NCBI GenBank assembly: GCA_902782225.1
Contig: CACZMF010000007.1
Coordinates: forward strand, 1-64,000
Reading direction: 5' to 3'
DNA: 64,000 nucleotides
From: an uncultured Bacteroidia bacterium
Lineage (GTDB): Bacteria; Bacteroidota; Bacteroidia; Bacteroidales; UBA932
Shown here: positions 43,263-53,233 of the stretch, piece by piece
How positions within the stretch are numbered: the stretch's first letter is position 1
Layout: each line of letters starts with the position of its first letter
Program-made: the position numbers and the translations under genes
Notes under the pieces: model-generated
What the model was told of the DNA's origin: nothing
The model's database searches: none
The model's input: the letters and a program-made list of their open reading frames with translations, nothing else

Positions 43263-45275
43263 TCAGGCCTTCTCGCAGACGTAATCAAAGAAGGCCTGGA
43301 TGTCCTTGCGGGAGCTGAAGCGGGCCATATAGGCTTGGTTGCCAAGGTCGTCGGAGAGGGCGTCGGGCACCCTGCTGCACATACAGATGCCGAGCGCAGG
43401 ATCGACCGGCGACCAGGCGCCAGCGCCGTAGCGGGAGAGGATGTCCCCGTGGGAATGGGCATAGGTGTAGCAGTCCCTGCGGCTTGCGTAGGCGCAGTAG
43501 TACTGCTCTCCCGAAGATTTGCGGTTCTCCCCGAACGCCACCATATCAGCCCAGATCCGGAACACGTCGGTGGAGTGGGCATAGTTCATCATATCCGGGG
43601 TGTAGCCTCCCGGGGGACGCATATTGACTTCCAGTCCCACATAATCACCCTTCTTTCCGAGGCCTTCCCTGTCGCGGTCGAGCTGGAAGAACTCCAGGTG
43701 CACAAAACGCCCGGTGACCCCGAACGCGCGGACGGTCTTGCGCCCGATCCTCGCAAGGGCTGCCGGGACGTCCTTGTTGGTCCAGTAGCAGGTGTCCAGA
43801 TTATTGTGCACTATGTCCATGATCGGAGTCGGGAAGATGGTGTTGTTCTCGAAAACGGGCTTCCCGTCCAGGTTGTAGATGGCGTCGTAGCTGACCAGCA
43901 GGCCCGTGATGAATTCCTCGATCACGAAGCCGCCGTAGTTGGATTCGTGGGCCTTGAACCAATCCTGTAACTCTTTATCAGAATTGATTTTAGCTGTGCC
44001 GCCGGCGCCCACGCCGTTGTCGGGCTTGGCTATGATGGGGAAGCCGGTCTTGCGGCTGAAAGCCTGCACGGCCTTCAGCCCTTCGGATGCCTTTATCTGC
44101 CGGGCGGTTGGCACGCCTCCGAGGGCGTAGAACTTCTTCATCTCCGACTTGTTCTTGATTCCGGAGATGCGGTCGGTATGGAGGCCTGTCGTGACGTTGA
44201 AGTCGGTCCGCAGGCGGGCATCCTGCTCAAGCCAGTATTCATTGTTGGACTCTATCCAGTCGATGCGGCCGTAGCGGTGGGCGAACCAGGCCACGGCGCG
44301 GTAGACCTCATCGTAGTCTTCCAGGTTGCGCACCTGGTAATAGTCGGTCAGCGAGCTGCGGAGCTCATCGGTGAGTTCTCCGTAGGGGGTGTCCGCAATG
44401 CCGAGCACGTTCACGCCGTCGGCCTTGAGGCCGGCGCAGAAGTGGCTGTAGGTCTGAGGGAAGTGGGGGGAAATAAATACAACGTTCATAAAGGTGTACA
44501 CTTTGTTTTCACTGCAAATCTGACGAATCTGTCCGTTCGCTATCTCCCAGGCGGTGCCGTGGAGCGTGCTGCGGCCGTCCTTGACAAGGATGTAGCCGCC
44601 GTCGGGGAAGGTGTAGAACGAGTGGTTCAGGCTGTCGGGGAACACCACGTCCTCGAACAGGCGCCTGCCGTCAAGGACCACGTCCCTGACCTGGTGGTAG
44701 TGCGGGATGATGCGGATGTCGGTAAGGCCGAGGCCGGGAAGCCAGCGGCGGTACTGCGGATCCACCGCCTCTCCGGGCATCTCAGGATGGGAATACACCA
44801 GGCCGGCGCAGTTCATGCTGCCGGCGCTGCACCCCATCACTAGCCCGTCGAAGCCCTGCAGGAGCTCTTTGAGGCCGATTTCATGGATGAAGCGATTCTG
44901 CGTGGGCACGTGTCCGCCGCAAAGCACCACCCAGTCGGCATTCCGTACCAGCTCCGCAGCCATGCCGCAGTTGCGCCGGTCGAGCATCGTGATCCGCGAA
45001 GGGGTGATACCTGAGTTGCGCACGCACCGGCTCATGCCCTCCAGCACGCTGTCGGTGAAGGCCTGGTCGTCCGGGGCGGCGCTCACCATCAGGATGACCG
45101 GCCGACATGGCTCAGGACGCTCAGCCGCACGGCCGTGGGCCCGGCACGCCGCCTCGCTTCTACGGGCCCGGCACACCGCCTCCAGCTCAGCCTTGACGGT
45201 GGCCAGGAAGCCATTGTCGGTCGTGAACCTGTCCTCGCCGTAGCGGGTGGGACTGCCTGTAAGGATTAGCGTCAT
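43263..45275 (-). CDS. Fusion of an S51 (cyanophycinase/dipeptidase E-like) domain and an ATP-grasp ligase
   Basis: 670 aa from the ATG at 45275, which follows a clear -7 box; the open frame continues upstream to 45659 only by chance through repeat DNA. Residues 1-255: class-I-glutaminase-like S51 fold with nucleophile Ser150 in GCSAGS and PHYH (191-194). Residues about 263-670: ATP-grasp with IIAKPDNGVGAGGTAKI (phosphate loop), FVIEEFITG and LEVNMRPPGG (Mg2+ ligands). Met263 begins a sequence that looks like the natural N-terminus of a free ATP-grasp protein. An in-frame 27-base direct repeat (45137-45155 and 45164-45182) encodes a 9-residue duplication near residue 36-54. Such a pair could cleave and form amide bonds of an isopeptide; substrate unknown. 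Confidence 0.8.
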   Translation of the reverse strand: MTLILTGSPTRYGEDRFTTDNGFLATVKAELEAVCRARRSEAACRAHGRAAERPEPCRPVILMVSAAPDDQAFTDSVLEGMSRCVRNSGITPSRITMLDRRNCGMAAELVRNADWVVLCGGHVPTQNRFIHEIGLKELLQGFDGLVMGCSAGSMNCAGLVYSHPEMPGEAVDPQYRRWLPGLGLTDIRIIPHYHQVRDVVLDGRRLFEDVVFPDSLNHSFYTFPDGGYILVKDGRSTLHGTAWEIANGQIRQICSENKVYTFMNVVFISPHFPQTYSHFCAGLKADGVNVLGIADTPYGELTDELRSSLTDYYQVRNLEDYDEVYRAVAWFAHRYGRIDWIESNNEYWLEQDARLRTDFNVTTGLHTDRISGIKNKSEMKKFYALGGVPTARQIKASEGLKAVQAFSRKTGFPIIAKPDNGVGAGGTAKINSDKELQDWFKAHESNYGGFVIEEFITGLLVSYDAIYNLDGKPVFENNTIFPTPIMDIVHNNLDTCYWTNKDVPAALARIGRKTVRAFGVTGRFVHLEFFQLDRDREGLGKKGDYVGLEVNMRPPGGYTPDMMNYAHSTDVFRIWADMVAFGENRKSSGEQYYCAYASRRDCYTYAHSHGDILSRYGAGAWSPVDPALGICMCSRVPDALSDDLGNQAYMARFSSRKDIQAFFDYVCEKA

Positions 45276-45283
45276 ACGGAGTG

Positions 45284-45291
45284 CAAAGATA
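45284..45291 (-). promoter_or_regulatory. -7 element of the S51/ATP-grasp gene
   Basis: On the minus strand TATCTTTG (45291-45284) ends 8 bases before the ATG at 45275 and supports that start over the longer open frame. Confidence 0.5.
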
Positions 45292-45319
45292 GCAATAATC
45301 CAAGAAACATAGCCCGCAG

Positions 45320-45450
45320 CGTGCCAGGTCTGCTTGAATGTGGTAGGACCTGCTGCGAAAAGGGCCCAAAACGTAGCAGGTCCTGCCAGCGGATGGCAGA
45401 CCTGGCACGGGGAAATGGCAGAATCGGTCCGAAATGCAGACCTGGCACGG
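45320..45450. repeat. Long imperfect palindrome built from CCAGGTCTGC repeats
   Basis: GTGCCAGGTCTGC (45321-45333) pairs with GCAGACCTGGCAC (45396-45408), and inside it AGGACCTGCT (45345-45354) pairs with AGCAGGTCCT (45375-45384). A third half-copy GCAGACCTGGCACGG sits at 45436-45450. The first 24 bases match 42704-42727. The stretch 45292-45498 holds no gene. Confidence 0.85.
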
Positions 45451-45498
45451 TTATGTCTTTGGGGAGAAAGCCACTTCCCGGAAACCTGACGGAGATGG

Positions 45499-45801
45499 CT
45501 ACTTCCCGGAGACCTGGCGGAGGATGCGGGCGAGCTGGTCGGAGCAGGAGGTGCCGCGGCCGGCGCAGTTGATGCCGGAGAGGCGCTCCAGGGCGAATTC
45601 CACGGGGGCATCCTCCAGAAGGGCGCCGAGCGCCTGCAGGTTGCCGTTGCAGCCGCCAAGGTAATGAAGGTTGTGGATACGGCCGTCTACGAGGTCGAAA
45701 TCTATGAGTTTCGAGCACACCAGGGCACTCGGCGCCGCCGTGATGTGCCGCACACCGTTCTCGACGGTGTCCACCATAATCTTAAAGTCGTTTCCTTCCA
45801 T
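45499..45801 (-). CDS. TSCPD-domain protein (TIGR03905-like)
   Basis: 100 aa from the ATG at 45801. Small domain found free or at the C-terminus of some ribonucleotide reductases and proposed to bind nucleic acid or metal. Motifs: GGCNGNLQALGALL, GINCAGRGTSC-DQLA with four Cys as in the family; the usual SCPD reads SCSD. The sequence around the stop is repeated just outside the gene (TTCCCGG-GACCTG-CGGA, 45475 and 45502 regions), a small local duplication. Confidence 0.85.
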   Translation of the reverse strand: MEGNDFKIMVDTVENGVRHITAAPSALVCSKLIDFDLVDGRIHNLHYLGGCNGNLQALGALLEDAPVEFALERLSGINCAGRGTSCSDQLARILRQVSGK

Positions 45802-45813
45802 ATCGTCATTCCT

Positions 45814-45927
45814 TTGGCGGGCTCCATTGCCCCTGAAAACGTCGCTTCGCGACCCCTCCCTAAAGGGCACCCTCCCTCTTATGTTGCCGAGGGTGGCACA
45901 GTTTTCAGGGGCAATGGAGCCCGCCAA
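45814..45927. repeat. 114-bp element with perfect 27-bp terminal inverted repeats
   Basis: 45814-45840 (TTGGCGGGCTCCATTGCCCC...) is exactly reverse-complemented at 45901-45927. The 60-base interior holds GTCGC-TTC-GCGAC and a CACCCTC/GAGGGTG pair, so the whole unit can form a branched hairpin. No target-site duplication is obvious. It lies between the aspS stop and the TSCPD start. Confidence 0.92.
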
Positions 45928-45930
45928 TAA

Positions 45931-47697
45931 TTATTCTTTCACCGTAGAGGCGAGGAAGAGTTCTTCCATCTGGGCATCGTCGATCTTGGACGGGGAGTCG
46001 ATCATGACGTCGCGGCCCTGGTTGTTCTTCGGGAAGGCGATGTAGTCACGGATGGTCTCCTGGCCGCCGAAGAGGGCGCAGACGCGGTCGAAGCCGAAGG
46101 CGAGGCCGCCGTGGGGCGGGGCGCCGAACTTGAAGGCGTTGATGATGAAACCGAACTTGTATTCCGCTTCCTCGGGGCCGATCCCGAGCACCTCGAACAT
46201 CCTCTTCTGCATATCTGCATTGTGGATACGGATGGAGCCGCCGCCGAGCTCGGTGCCGTTGAGCACGAAGTCGTAGGCGTTGGCGCACACGCGCTCCAGG
46301 TCCTCTTTCTTATCGGAATAGAACCACTTCTCATGCTCCGGCTTGGGGGCGGTGAAGGGATGGTGCATCGCATAGAAGCGGCCGTCCTCCTCGCTCCACT
46401 CGAGCAGCGGGAAGTCCACGATCCACAGGGGCGCGAACACCTTCGGATCCCTGAGTCCCAGACGGTTACCCATCTCGATACGGAGCACGCCGAGGCGCGT
46501 CTGCGTCTTGCGCTTCTCGCCGCACATGATGAGCAGCAAGTCACCGGTGGAAGCGCCGCACTCGGCAGCGACCTTCTGCAACTGGTCCGGAGTATAGAAC
46601 TTATCGACGGAAGATTTGACCGAACCGTCGGCATTCATCTTCACATACACCAGTCCGGCTGCACCCACCTGCGGACGCTTCACCCATTCGGTGAGTTCGT
46701 CCAGCTGCTTGCGGGTGTATTCCGCAGCGCCCGGCACAGCGATGGCGCCCACGTAGGCGGCGCTGTCAAACACGCTGAAGCCGCATCCCTGCACCAGGGG
46801 CGTGACCTCGTGGATCTCCATCCCGAAGCGGATATCGGGCTTGTCGGAGCCGTAGCGGTCCATGGCATCGTACCAGCTCATGCGGGGGAGCGGATTGGGA
46901 ATGTCGACGCCGAGGGCGTTCTTGAACATCTGCCGCATCATGCCCTCGAAGGTGTTCAGCACATCCTCCTGCTCCACGAAGCTCATCTCGCAGTCGATCT
47001 GGGTGAACTCGGGCTGGCGGTCGGCGCGCAGGTCCTCGTCGCGGAAGCAGCGAACGATCTGGAAGTAGCGGTCGTAACCGGCAACCATCAGAAGCTGCTT
47101 GAAGGTCTGGGGACTCTGCGGCAGGGCGTAGAATGTGCCAGGATTCATGCGGGAAGGTACGACGAAGTCGCGCGCTCCCTCGGGAGTGGACTTGATGAGG
47201 TACGGGGTCTCGATCTCCATGAAGCCCTCTCCGTCCAGGTAGGTGCGGATTTCCTGCGCGAGGCGGTGCCTCAGGGCGAGCGCCCGCTGAAGGGGCGGAC
47301 GGCGCAGGTCGAGGTAGCGGTATTTGGCACGAAGGTCCTCGCCGCCGTCGGAATCCTCCTCGATGGTGAACGGGGGGACGGATGAACGATTCAATATATT
47401 GATGTCCAGCACTTTGATTTCAATGTCACCGGTCGGGATACGGGGGTTCTTGCTCTCACGTTCGAGCACCTCTCCCTCCACCTGGAGCACGAACTCACGC
47501 CCGAGCGAAGAAGCGGTCTCCACCAGCTCCGGCGCGGCGTCGGCCTCCACCACCAGCTGCGTGATGCCGTAGCGGTCGCGCAGGTCAATGAATGTCATAC
47601 CTCCGAGTTTGCGGGATTTCTGCACCCATCCCGCCAGGGTGACTTTCTTGCCTTTATCGGCTATGCGGAGCTCTCCGCAAGTGTGGGTTCTGTACAT
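45931..47697 (-). CDS. aspS: Aspartyl-tRNA synthetase
   Basis: 588 aa, normal bacterial length. N-terminal OB-fold anticodon domain (about 1-105; [23 protein letters not shown]), class II core with motif 2 [18 protein letters not shown] and motif 3 [15 protein letters not shown] near the C-terminus; the bacterial GAD insertion lies between. Charges tRNA-Asp. Its own promoter lies at 47726-47719. Confidence 0.97.
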   Translation of the reverse strand: MYRTHTCGELRIADKGKKVTLAGWVQKSRKLGGMTFIDLRDRYGITQLVVEADAAPELVETASSLGREFVLQVEGEVLERESKNPRIPTGDIEIKVLDINILNRSSVPPFTIEEDSDGGEDLRAKYRYLDLRRPPLQRALALRHRLAQEIRTYLDGEGFMEIETPYLIKSTPEGARDFVVPSRMNPGTFYALPQSPQTFKQLLMVAGYDRYFQIVRCFRDEDLRADRQPEFTQIDCEMSFVEQEDVLNTFEGMMRQMFKNALGVDIPNPLPRMSWYDAMDRYGSDKPDIRFGMEIHEVTPLVQGCGFSVFDSAAYVGAIAVPGAAEYTRKQLDELTEWVKRPQVGAAGLVYVKMNADGSVKSSVDKFYTPDQLQKVAAECGASTGDLLLIMCGEKRKTQTRLGVLRIEMGNRLGLRDPKVFAPLWIVDFPLLEWSEEDGRFYAMHHPFTAPKPEHEKWFYSDKKEDLERVCANAYDFVLNGTELGGGSIRIHNADMQKRMFEVLGIGPEEAEYKFGFIINAFKFGAPPHGGLAFGFDRVCALFGGQETIRDYIAFPKNNQGRDVMIDSPSKIDDAQMEELFLASTVKE

Positions 47698-47718
47698 ATT
47701 CGTCTAAATTCCGAACTG

Positions 47719-47726
47719 CAAAGGTA
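47719..47726 (-). promoter_or_regulatory. -7 element of aspS
   Basis: TACCTTTG on the minus strand matches TAnnTTTG, 21 bases before the aspS ATG. For the opposite SusC gene I see no consensus -7 box in 47740-47808; its promoter may use another sigma factor. Confidence 0.5.
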
Positions 47727-47808
47727 GTAAAAATTGCGGTATTATGTCTGCGTTTGTGCGTAAATGACTTGTTGGCCGTCATTTTAATAAATCTTTAATA
47801 GTTCGAAA

Positions 47809-50800
47809 ATGAAAAGAAAACGGGTAACCATGGCGGCCACTATTCTGGCCATATTGCTATGCTCTTCTTTTTCCGCTTTTGCGCAGATGCCGAAAGTATC
47901 CCTGAACCTTCAGCAAGTGCCCGCAAGACAATTGTTGAAGGCTATTGAGGAGATGTCAGACTACACCTTCGCCTATGTGGACTCGGAGCTCGATCTGGAT
48001 AAAACAGTATCTGTCAAAGCAAACAACAAAGACGTATCCGCCATCCTGGCGGAAGTCTGGCCCGGTGTCAAGGTTACGATGAACGGCAGGCAGCTTGTGT
48101 TGAATCTGCCCCCAAAGCAACAGGCGCAAACCCGGAAGCAAAGCGAGGACGACAGCCCTTTCCGGCGAGTAACCGGCGTGGTGACTGATGATTCAGACCA
48201 GCCGGTTATCGGTGCCGTGGTGATGGTGAATGGCACAAAGAATGCCGCATTGACCAGCGCCACGGGTTATTATGCCCTGGACGACGTCGACGGCCCTGCC
48301 ACTATCACGGTCTCCTGCCTTGGCTACAAGTCAATGGAAGTCGCCATCTCCGAAAAGCAGTCGGAATGCAACATAAGGATAGAGCAGGAACTGATCGCCC
48401 TTGACGACGTCGTGGTGGTGGGATACGCCACCATGAAAAAGCGGGACCTCGTGGGCTCCGTGGATGCCGTCGGCAGTGAGGTGGTGGGCAACCGCGCCAA
48501 CTCCAACCTGCTGCGCTCCCTGCAAGGCGAGATCCCCGGCCTGAACGTCACCATCAGCGACAGCAAGCCCTCACACGAAGGTTCCTACAATGTCAGAGGC
48601 GAGACCTCCGTCGGCGCCGGCGGTGATGCGCTGGTGCTGATCGACGGCGTGGAGGGAAGCCTCAGTTCCGTGAACCCGCAGGATGTGGAAAGCATCTCCG
48701 TGCTGAAAGACGCATCCTCCGCCGCGGTCTATGGTGCCAGGGGCGCTTTCGGCGTGATACTCGTGACCACGAAAGCAGCGCAGAAAGGCCGCCCCGTCAT
48801 CAACTACAGCGGCTCCTACAGCATCAACCGCAGAACAGTCATTCCCGACGGCATCACCGACCCCAATGAATGGCTGGACTGGTGGAAAGCAGCCTACACT
48901 GGCTACTACAACGCCTCCCGTACCCTCCTGAACCACCTGGACTCCAAGGCCCCGTATTCGGAGAACATCTACAATGAAATCATAAGGCGCAAGAACGACC
49001 CGTCGCTTGCCAAAGTGGTGCGGTCCAACGAAGTGCCGGGATTCGGATATGTCTATCTCGACAGCCACGAATGGATGCAGGAGTTCTACAATGACTGGCA
49101 CGGCTCCACGGAACACAACATCTCCGTGTCCGGCGGCAACGAGAACGCAGACTACTATGTGTCCGGCCGCTACTACGGTTCCGATGGCGTTTTCAGGATC
49201 GGCAACGAGAAATACAAAAAATTCAGTATGCGAGCCAAGGGCACCTTGAAGATTCGTCCCTGGCTGACCCTGACCAACAACACGAGCGTCAGCACCAATT
49301 TCTCCCACATTCCCCGCACCCAGTCGGGCCAGTCGCCTTACCGTTACATACAGCACTGCCTCCAGCCGATGACGCCCCTCAAGAACCCTGACGGCACCTG
49401 GACCCCCGCAGCGGGTATCTCCGGCTACGCCGCTTTCGTGGAGGGCAAAAACTACCTGGAGAATGACTACATCTACCTGCGCAACAAGGTAGGACTGGAT
49501 GCCAGCATAATCCGGGACGTGCTCAAACTCCAGGCCGACTACTCCTACAACTACACCGGACGCACGAGGCTGCTGGTCCAGAACCCGGTATCCTATTCCA
49601 AGGAACCTGGCGTCATTCTTTATGAAAGCGACAAGTACGGCGACGGCCTCACCCAGACCACCTACAGGACGGACTACCAGGCGGCGAACATCTATGCGAC
49701 CTGGACCCCGAAATTAGGCGAAAAACATAGTCTCACGACCCTCGTGGGCTACAACGTCGAATGGCGCACCTACAAGACGACGACCGCTGAAAGGGTGGGA
49801 TTCATTTCTGAGAAGCCCTCCTTCGCGCTAATGGAAGGCGAAGCCAGCGTAACCTCAGGCGGCAATGAATGGTCCTACCTGGGAGCATTCTTCCGCGTCA
49901 ACTATTCCTTCCTCGGACGCTTCCTGCTGGAAGTGAGCGGCCGCTATGACGGTTCATCCAAGTTCCCCATCAACAGCCGCTGGGGCTTCTTCCCTTCAGC
50001 ATCATTCGGGTGGCGGCTCTCGGACGAGCCCTGGATGAAGTGGAGCCGCGGCGTGCTCGACAACGCCAAGATAAGGCTATCCGCCGGCTCGATGGGCAAC
50101 GGCAACGTCGACCCTTATAAATACACGTCCACGATGACCATCAAGAAGGCCGAGGACATAGTCATCGACGGTTCCCTGCCGTCCTACACGACCGTGGCCA
50201 GCCTGGTGCCCTCATCCCTGACCTGGGAGACAGCATCCACCTATGACGCCGGTATCGACATAGATATGTTCAAGAACCGCTTCTCCGCCACCTTCGACTA
50301 CTATATCCGCAATACGACCAATATGTACACCACCGGCGTCACCCTGCCCCCGGTGTACGGTGCCTCCGCCCCGAAAGGAAACTACGCTGCGATGCAGACC
50401 AGGGGCTGGGAACTTTCACTCCAGTGGCGCGACCAGTTCCAGATGGGCGGCAAGCCATTCAAGTACAGCATTAAAGGCACTCTCTGGGACAGCCGATCAT
50501 TCATAACCAAGTACGACGGCAACGACGGCAACTCGCTCGGAACAATTTCCAACATCATAGCCGGAGATCCCCAGTACTATGTGGGAATGGAACTCGGCGA
50601 ACTCTGGGGTTACGAAGTGGAAGGCCTGTTCCGGGATTATGAAGACATCGCCACCCACGCCACACAGACCTTCCAGCAGTCTTCCGATAAAGTCACGAGG
50701 CCCGGACAGGTCAAGGTCGCAAACCTCAACGATGACGACGTAATCGACTGTGGCAACCTGACGCTCGCAGACCACGGAGATATGAGGATCGTGGGCAACA

Positions 50801-51387
50801 AGTCCCCGAGATACCGCTACGGCATCAATATGTCTGCAATGTGGAACGGAATCGGGCTCTCCGTATTCCTGCAGGGCGTGGGCAAGAGGGACTGGTATCC
50901 CGGCTCCGACGCCAGTTACTTCTGGGGCAAATACGACAGGCCGTTCCTTTATTTCCTGCCGAAAATCCACGCTATGGACAGCCCTACGATGTGCCAGCTC
51001 TCCGAAGACGGCTCCGAATGCCTCAACCCCGACACCGCCTACTGGCCGAGAATCACCAGCTATCAGTCCAGAGGCACGAACAGCAAGGACCTGCTGCTGG
51101 AAATTCCCAATACCAGATACATACAGAATGCAGCCTACCTGAGAGTCAAGAACATACAGATAGACTACAGTTTCAGTCAGAAAGTCTGCAATGCCATCGG
51201 CGTGTCAGGGCTCAAACTCTTCCTGAACGGTGAAAACCTGTTCACGATCACCCCTATGTGGAAATGGGCCCCGAACATCGACCCTGAAACCGCGGGAAGC
51301 GGAGACTCCGACTACAGCGACGTGATAGACGGAAACTCATACCCGATGATCAAGACCATCACACTCGGAATGAACCTTAAATTCTAA
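47809..51387 (+). CDS. SusC-family TonB-dependent transporter with N-terminal STN domain
   Basis: 1192 aa. Signal peptide to about residue 26; STN domain (about 27-105) as found in transporters that signal through FecR-type anti-sigma factors; CnaB-like carboxypeptidase-regulatory domain (about 120-200; GVVTDDSDQPVIGAVV); plug domain with the SusC signature VVVVGYATMKKRDLVGSVD, LLRSLQGEIPGLNV and DASSAAVYGARGAFGVILV; C-terminal 22-strand barrel ending TLGMNLKF. Imports the ligand presented by SusD. No FecR/ECF pair is adjacent. First gene of the 47.8-64 kb locus; SusD follows after 4 bases. Confidence 0.95.
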   Translation: MKRKRVTMAATILAILLCSSFSAFAQMPKVSLNLQQVPARQLLKAIEEMSDYTFAYVDSELDLDKTVSVKANNKDVSAILAEVWPGVKVTMNGRQLVLNLPPKQQAQTRKQSEDDSPFRRVTGVVTDDSDQPVIGAVVMVNGTKNAALTSATGYYALDDVDGPATITVSCLGYKSMEVAISEKQSECNIRIEQELIALDDVVVVGYATMKKRDLVGSVDAVGSEVVGNRANSNLLRSLQGEIPGLNVTISDSKPSHEGSYNVRGETSVGAGGDALVLIDGVEGSLSSVNPQDVESISVLKDASSAAVYGARGAFGVILVTTKAAQKGRPVINYSGSYSINRRTVIPDGITDPNEWLDWWKAAYTGYYNASRTLLNHLDSKAPYSENIYNEIIRRKNDPSLAKVVRSNEVPGFGYVYLDSHEWMQEFYNDWHGSTEHNISVSGGNENADYYVSGRYYGSDGVFRIGNEKYKKFSMRAKGTLKIRPWLTLTNNTSVSTNFSHIPRTQSGQSPYRYIQHCLQPMTPLKNPDGTWTPAAGISGYAAFVEGKNYLENDYIYLRNKVGLDASIIRDVLKLQADYSYNYTGRTRLLVQNPVSYSKEPGVILYESDKYGDGLTQTTYRTDYQAANIYATWTPKLGEKHSLTTLVGYNVEWRTYKTTTAERVGFISEKPSFALMEGEASVTSGGNEWSYLGAFFRVNYSFLGRFLLEVSGRYDGSSKFPINSRWGFFPSASFGWRLSDEPWMKWSRGVLDNAKIRLSAGSMGNGNVDPYKYTSTMTIKKAEDIVIDGSLPSYTTVASLVPSSLTWETASTYDAGIDIDMFKNRFSATFDYYIRNTTNMYTTGVTLPPVYGASAPKGNYAAMQTRGWELSLQWRDQFQMGGKPFKYSIKGTLWDSRSFITKYDGNDGNSLGTISNIIAGDPQYYVGMELGELWGYEVEGLFRDYEDIATHATQTFQQSSDKVTRPGQVKVANLNDDDVIDCGNLTLADHGDMRIVGNKSPRYRYGINMSAMWNGIGLSVFLQGVGKRDWYPGSDASYFWGKYDRPFLYFLPKIHAMDSPTMCQLSEDGSECLNPDTAYWPRITSYQSRGTNSKDLLLEIPNTRYIQNAAYLRVKNIQIDYSFSQKVCNAIGVSGLKLFLNGENLFTITPMWKWAPNIDPETAGSGDSDYSDVIDGNSYPMIKTITLGMNLKF

Positions 51388-51391
51388 TAAG

Positions 51392-53218
51392 ATGAAGAAA
51401 TCAATCATACTCCCGGCACTTCTTTCCCTGCTTGCCGTTTCCTGCACTGATTTCCTGACCAAGGTCAGCCCCAATGCAATTGAGAGTGAATACTTCTTCA
51501 CCGACGAATCTTCGCTCCAGATCTACACCAACGGTCTCATCCGTTCATACGCAACGGAAATCAAGGATCTCCTGGATGCGGACAAATATGTGGACGCACA
51601 GGCGTGGGACGGGGAATACCTGTTCTTCACCGGCCGCTACGGCGTCTCCGACAACAGTTCCTGGAGCTGGACATCTCTGCGGTCCATAAACTATTTCATA
51701 GAGAATATGGGCGCTGCGGAGACGAGTCCGACCATTATGGCCCACTATGAAGGCGTGGGCCGGTTCTTCAGGGCAATGTTCTACATAGCCAAACTCCAGC
51801 GCTATGGAGCCGTCCCGTGGTACGACCACGTCCTGGACCCCACCGATGAAGCGGAGCTCTACAGGACAAGGGACGACAGGTCCGTGGTTGCCGCCAAGAT
51901 ACTGGAAGACCTGGACTATGCCTGCAAGAACTGCCTTGGCGACGACAAGTACAGGGTCCGCAGCACCAACATCAACAAGTATGTAGCCCTTGGCATCAAG
52001 GCTCGCTTCTGCCTCTACGAAGGCACCTACCGCAAATACCACGAGACCGACCCGTCCAAAGGCACCCCCTGGACCGCCGCCGAAAAGGAGGAAGGCAATA
52101 TGTACCTGCGGGAATGCATTAAGGCCTGCCAAGAGATAATGGACTCCAAGCTCTACTCCCTCACCGACAATGCGGCAAAACGGCAGACCCAGTACAGGGA
52201 TATGTTCACAAACGCGGATGCCTGCGCATACTACACCAATGAGTTCATCTGGGCGAGGGACTATGACGAAGCGTTGAGAGTCAACAACAAGGAATACTCC
52301 ATCAATGACTACCTCAACAACACCGGCCACTACATTTGGGCCCTCAACAGGGACTTTATGCTGACCTACCTCTGCCTTGACGGCACCCCCTTCACAGACA
52401 GATATTCAGGCAAGGACTACTATTCCGCCACCCTGGCCGATGAGATAAAGGACCGCGACTACCGTTTCGCCCAGACAGTCCGCACCCCCGGATTCAAGCG
52501 CGACAACGGCACCAAGGCATACCCGCCCAACCTTGCGTGCGCCAAGACCGGCTACCAGCCCGTGAAATGGCTCACCGACGCCATCAAGGACGAGATTTCC
52601 GACGGTACCTACTCCGACGTCCCCCTCATACGCTATGCGGAGATCCTCCTAAGTTACGCAGAAGCGAAGGCCGAACTCGGCGAATGCACCCAGGAGGTCT
52701 GGGACAAGTCGGTCAAGCTCGTCCGCGAAAGGGCCGGAGTCAAAAGCATATATCCGACCACGGCCGACCCGTACCTCGTGGAATACTTCCTCAAGACAGT
52801 CACGGACCCCGTGATCCTCGAAATACGCCGGGAGCGCGGGACCGAGTTCGTTATGGAAGGCCTCAGGATGCAGGACGTGATGCGCTGGCATATCGGCGAG
52901 CGCCTGATAATGCCCAAGACCGGCATCTGGATTCCCGGAATCGAGCAGAACCTCGACCTTGACGGAGACGGCCAGCCGGACAATTACGTGTCGGCTAAAG
53001 TGGTTGAGAAATCAGGCATCAACGTGCTTGCTATCAACCACAACGGCTCTTCCCTCTCCTCCGCAGGCCACTACCTTTCCGAAGGCGACCACGGCTACAT
53101 CATTGCCTATTCCGCTTTCTGCAGCGGCTACACCTGGTCGGAGAAAAAGTATCTCTACCCCATCCCCTCCGCCGACGTCACGCTCAACGAGGGACTTGGA
53201 CAGAATTATGGTTGGTAA
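51392..53218 (+). CDS. SusD-family surface lipoprotein
   Basis: 608 aa, lipobox AVSC (Cys18). N-terminal SusD_like segment (about 25-215; DFLTKVSPNAI, FRAMFYIAKLQRYGAVPWYD) and C-terminal RagB/SusD part (about 310-608; IRYAEILLSYAEAKAELG, EIRRERGTEFVMEGLRMQDVMRW, YPIPSADVTLN). Forms the lid over the SusC pore and binds the cargo. The cargo cannot be read from sequence. Confidence 0.95.
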   Translation: MKKSIILPALLSLLAVSCTDFLTKVSPNAIESEYFFTDESSLQIYTNGLIRSYATEIKDLLDADKYVDAQAWDGEYLFFTGRYGVSDNSSWSWTSLRSINYFIENMGAAETSPTIMAHYEGVGRFFRAMFYIAKLQRYGAVPWYDHVLDPTDEAELYRTRDDRSVVAAKILEDLDYACKNCLGDDKYRVRSTNINKYVALGIKARFCLYEGTYRKYHETDPSKGTPWTAAEKEEGNMYLRECIKACQEIMDSKLYSLTDNAAKRQTQYRDMFTNADACAYYTNEFIWARDYDEALRVNNKEYSINDYLNNTGHYIWALNRDFMLTYLCLDGTPFTDRYSGKDYYSATLADEIKDRDYRFAQTVRTPGFKRDNGTKAYPPNLACAKTGYQPVKWLTDAIKDEISDGTYSDVPLIRYAEILLSYAEAKAELGECTQEVWDKSVKLVRERAGVKSIYPTTADPYLVEYFLKTVTDPVILEIRRERGTEFVMEGLRMQDVMRWHIGERLIMPKTGIWIPGIEQNLDLDGDGQPDNYVSAKVVEKSGINVLAINHNGSSLSSAGHYLSEGDHGYIIAYSAFCSGYTWSEKKYLYPIPSADVTLNEGLGQNYGW

Positions 53219-53233
53219 AAAACACACCCGAAT

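Noticed and set aside
45276-45659. N-terminal extension of the S51/ATP-grasp frame by 128 codons
   Set aside because: It runs through the palindromic repeats and the TSCPD gene, has low-complexity Ala/Ser/Pro content, and lies upstream of a good -7 promoter box and ATG at 45275.
45802-45927. N-terminal extension of the TSCPD protein by 42 residues
   Set aside because: The extension reads through the 114-bp inverted-repeat element; the ATG at 45801 gives the standard length of the family.
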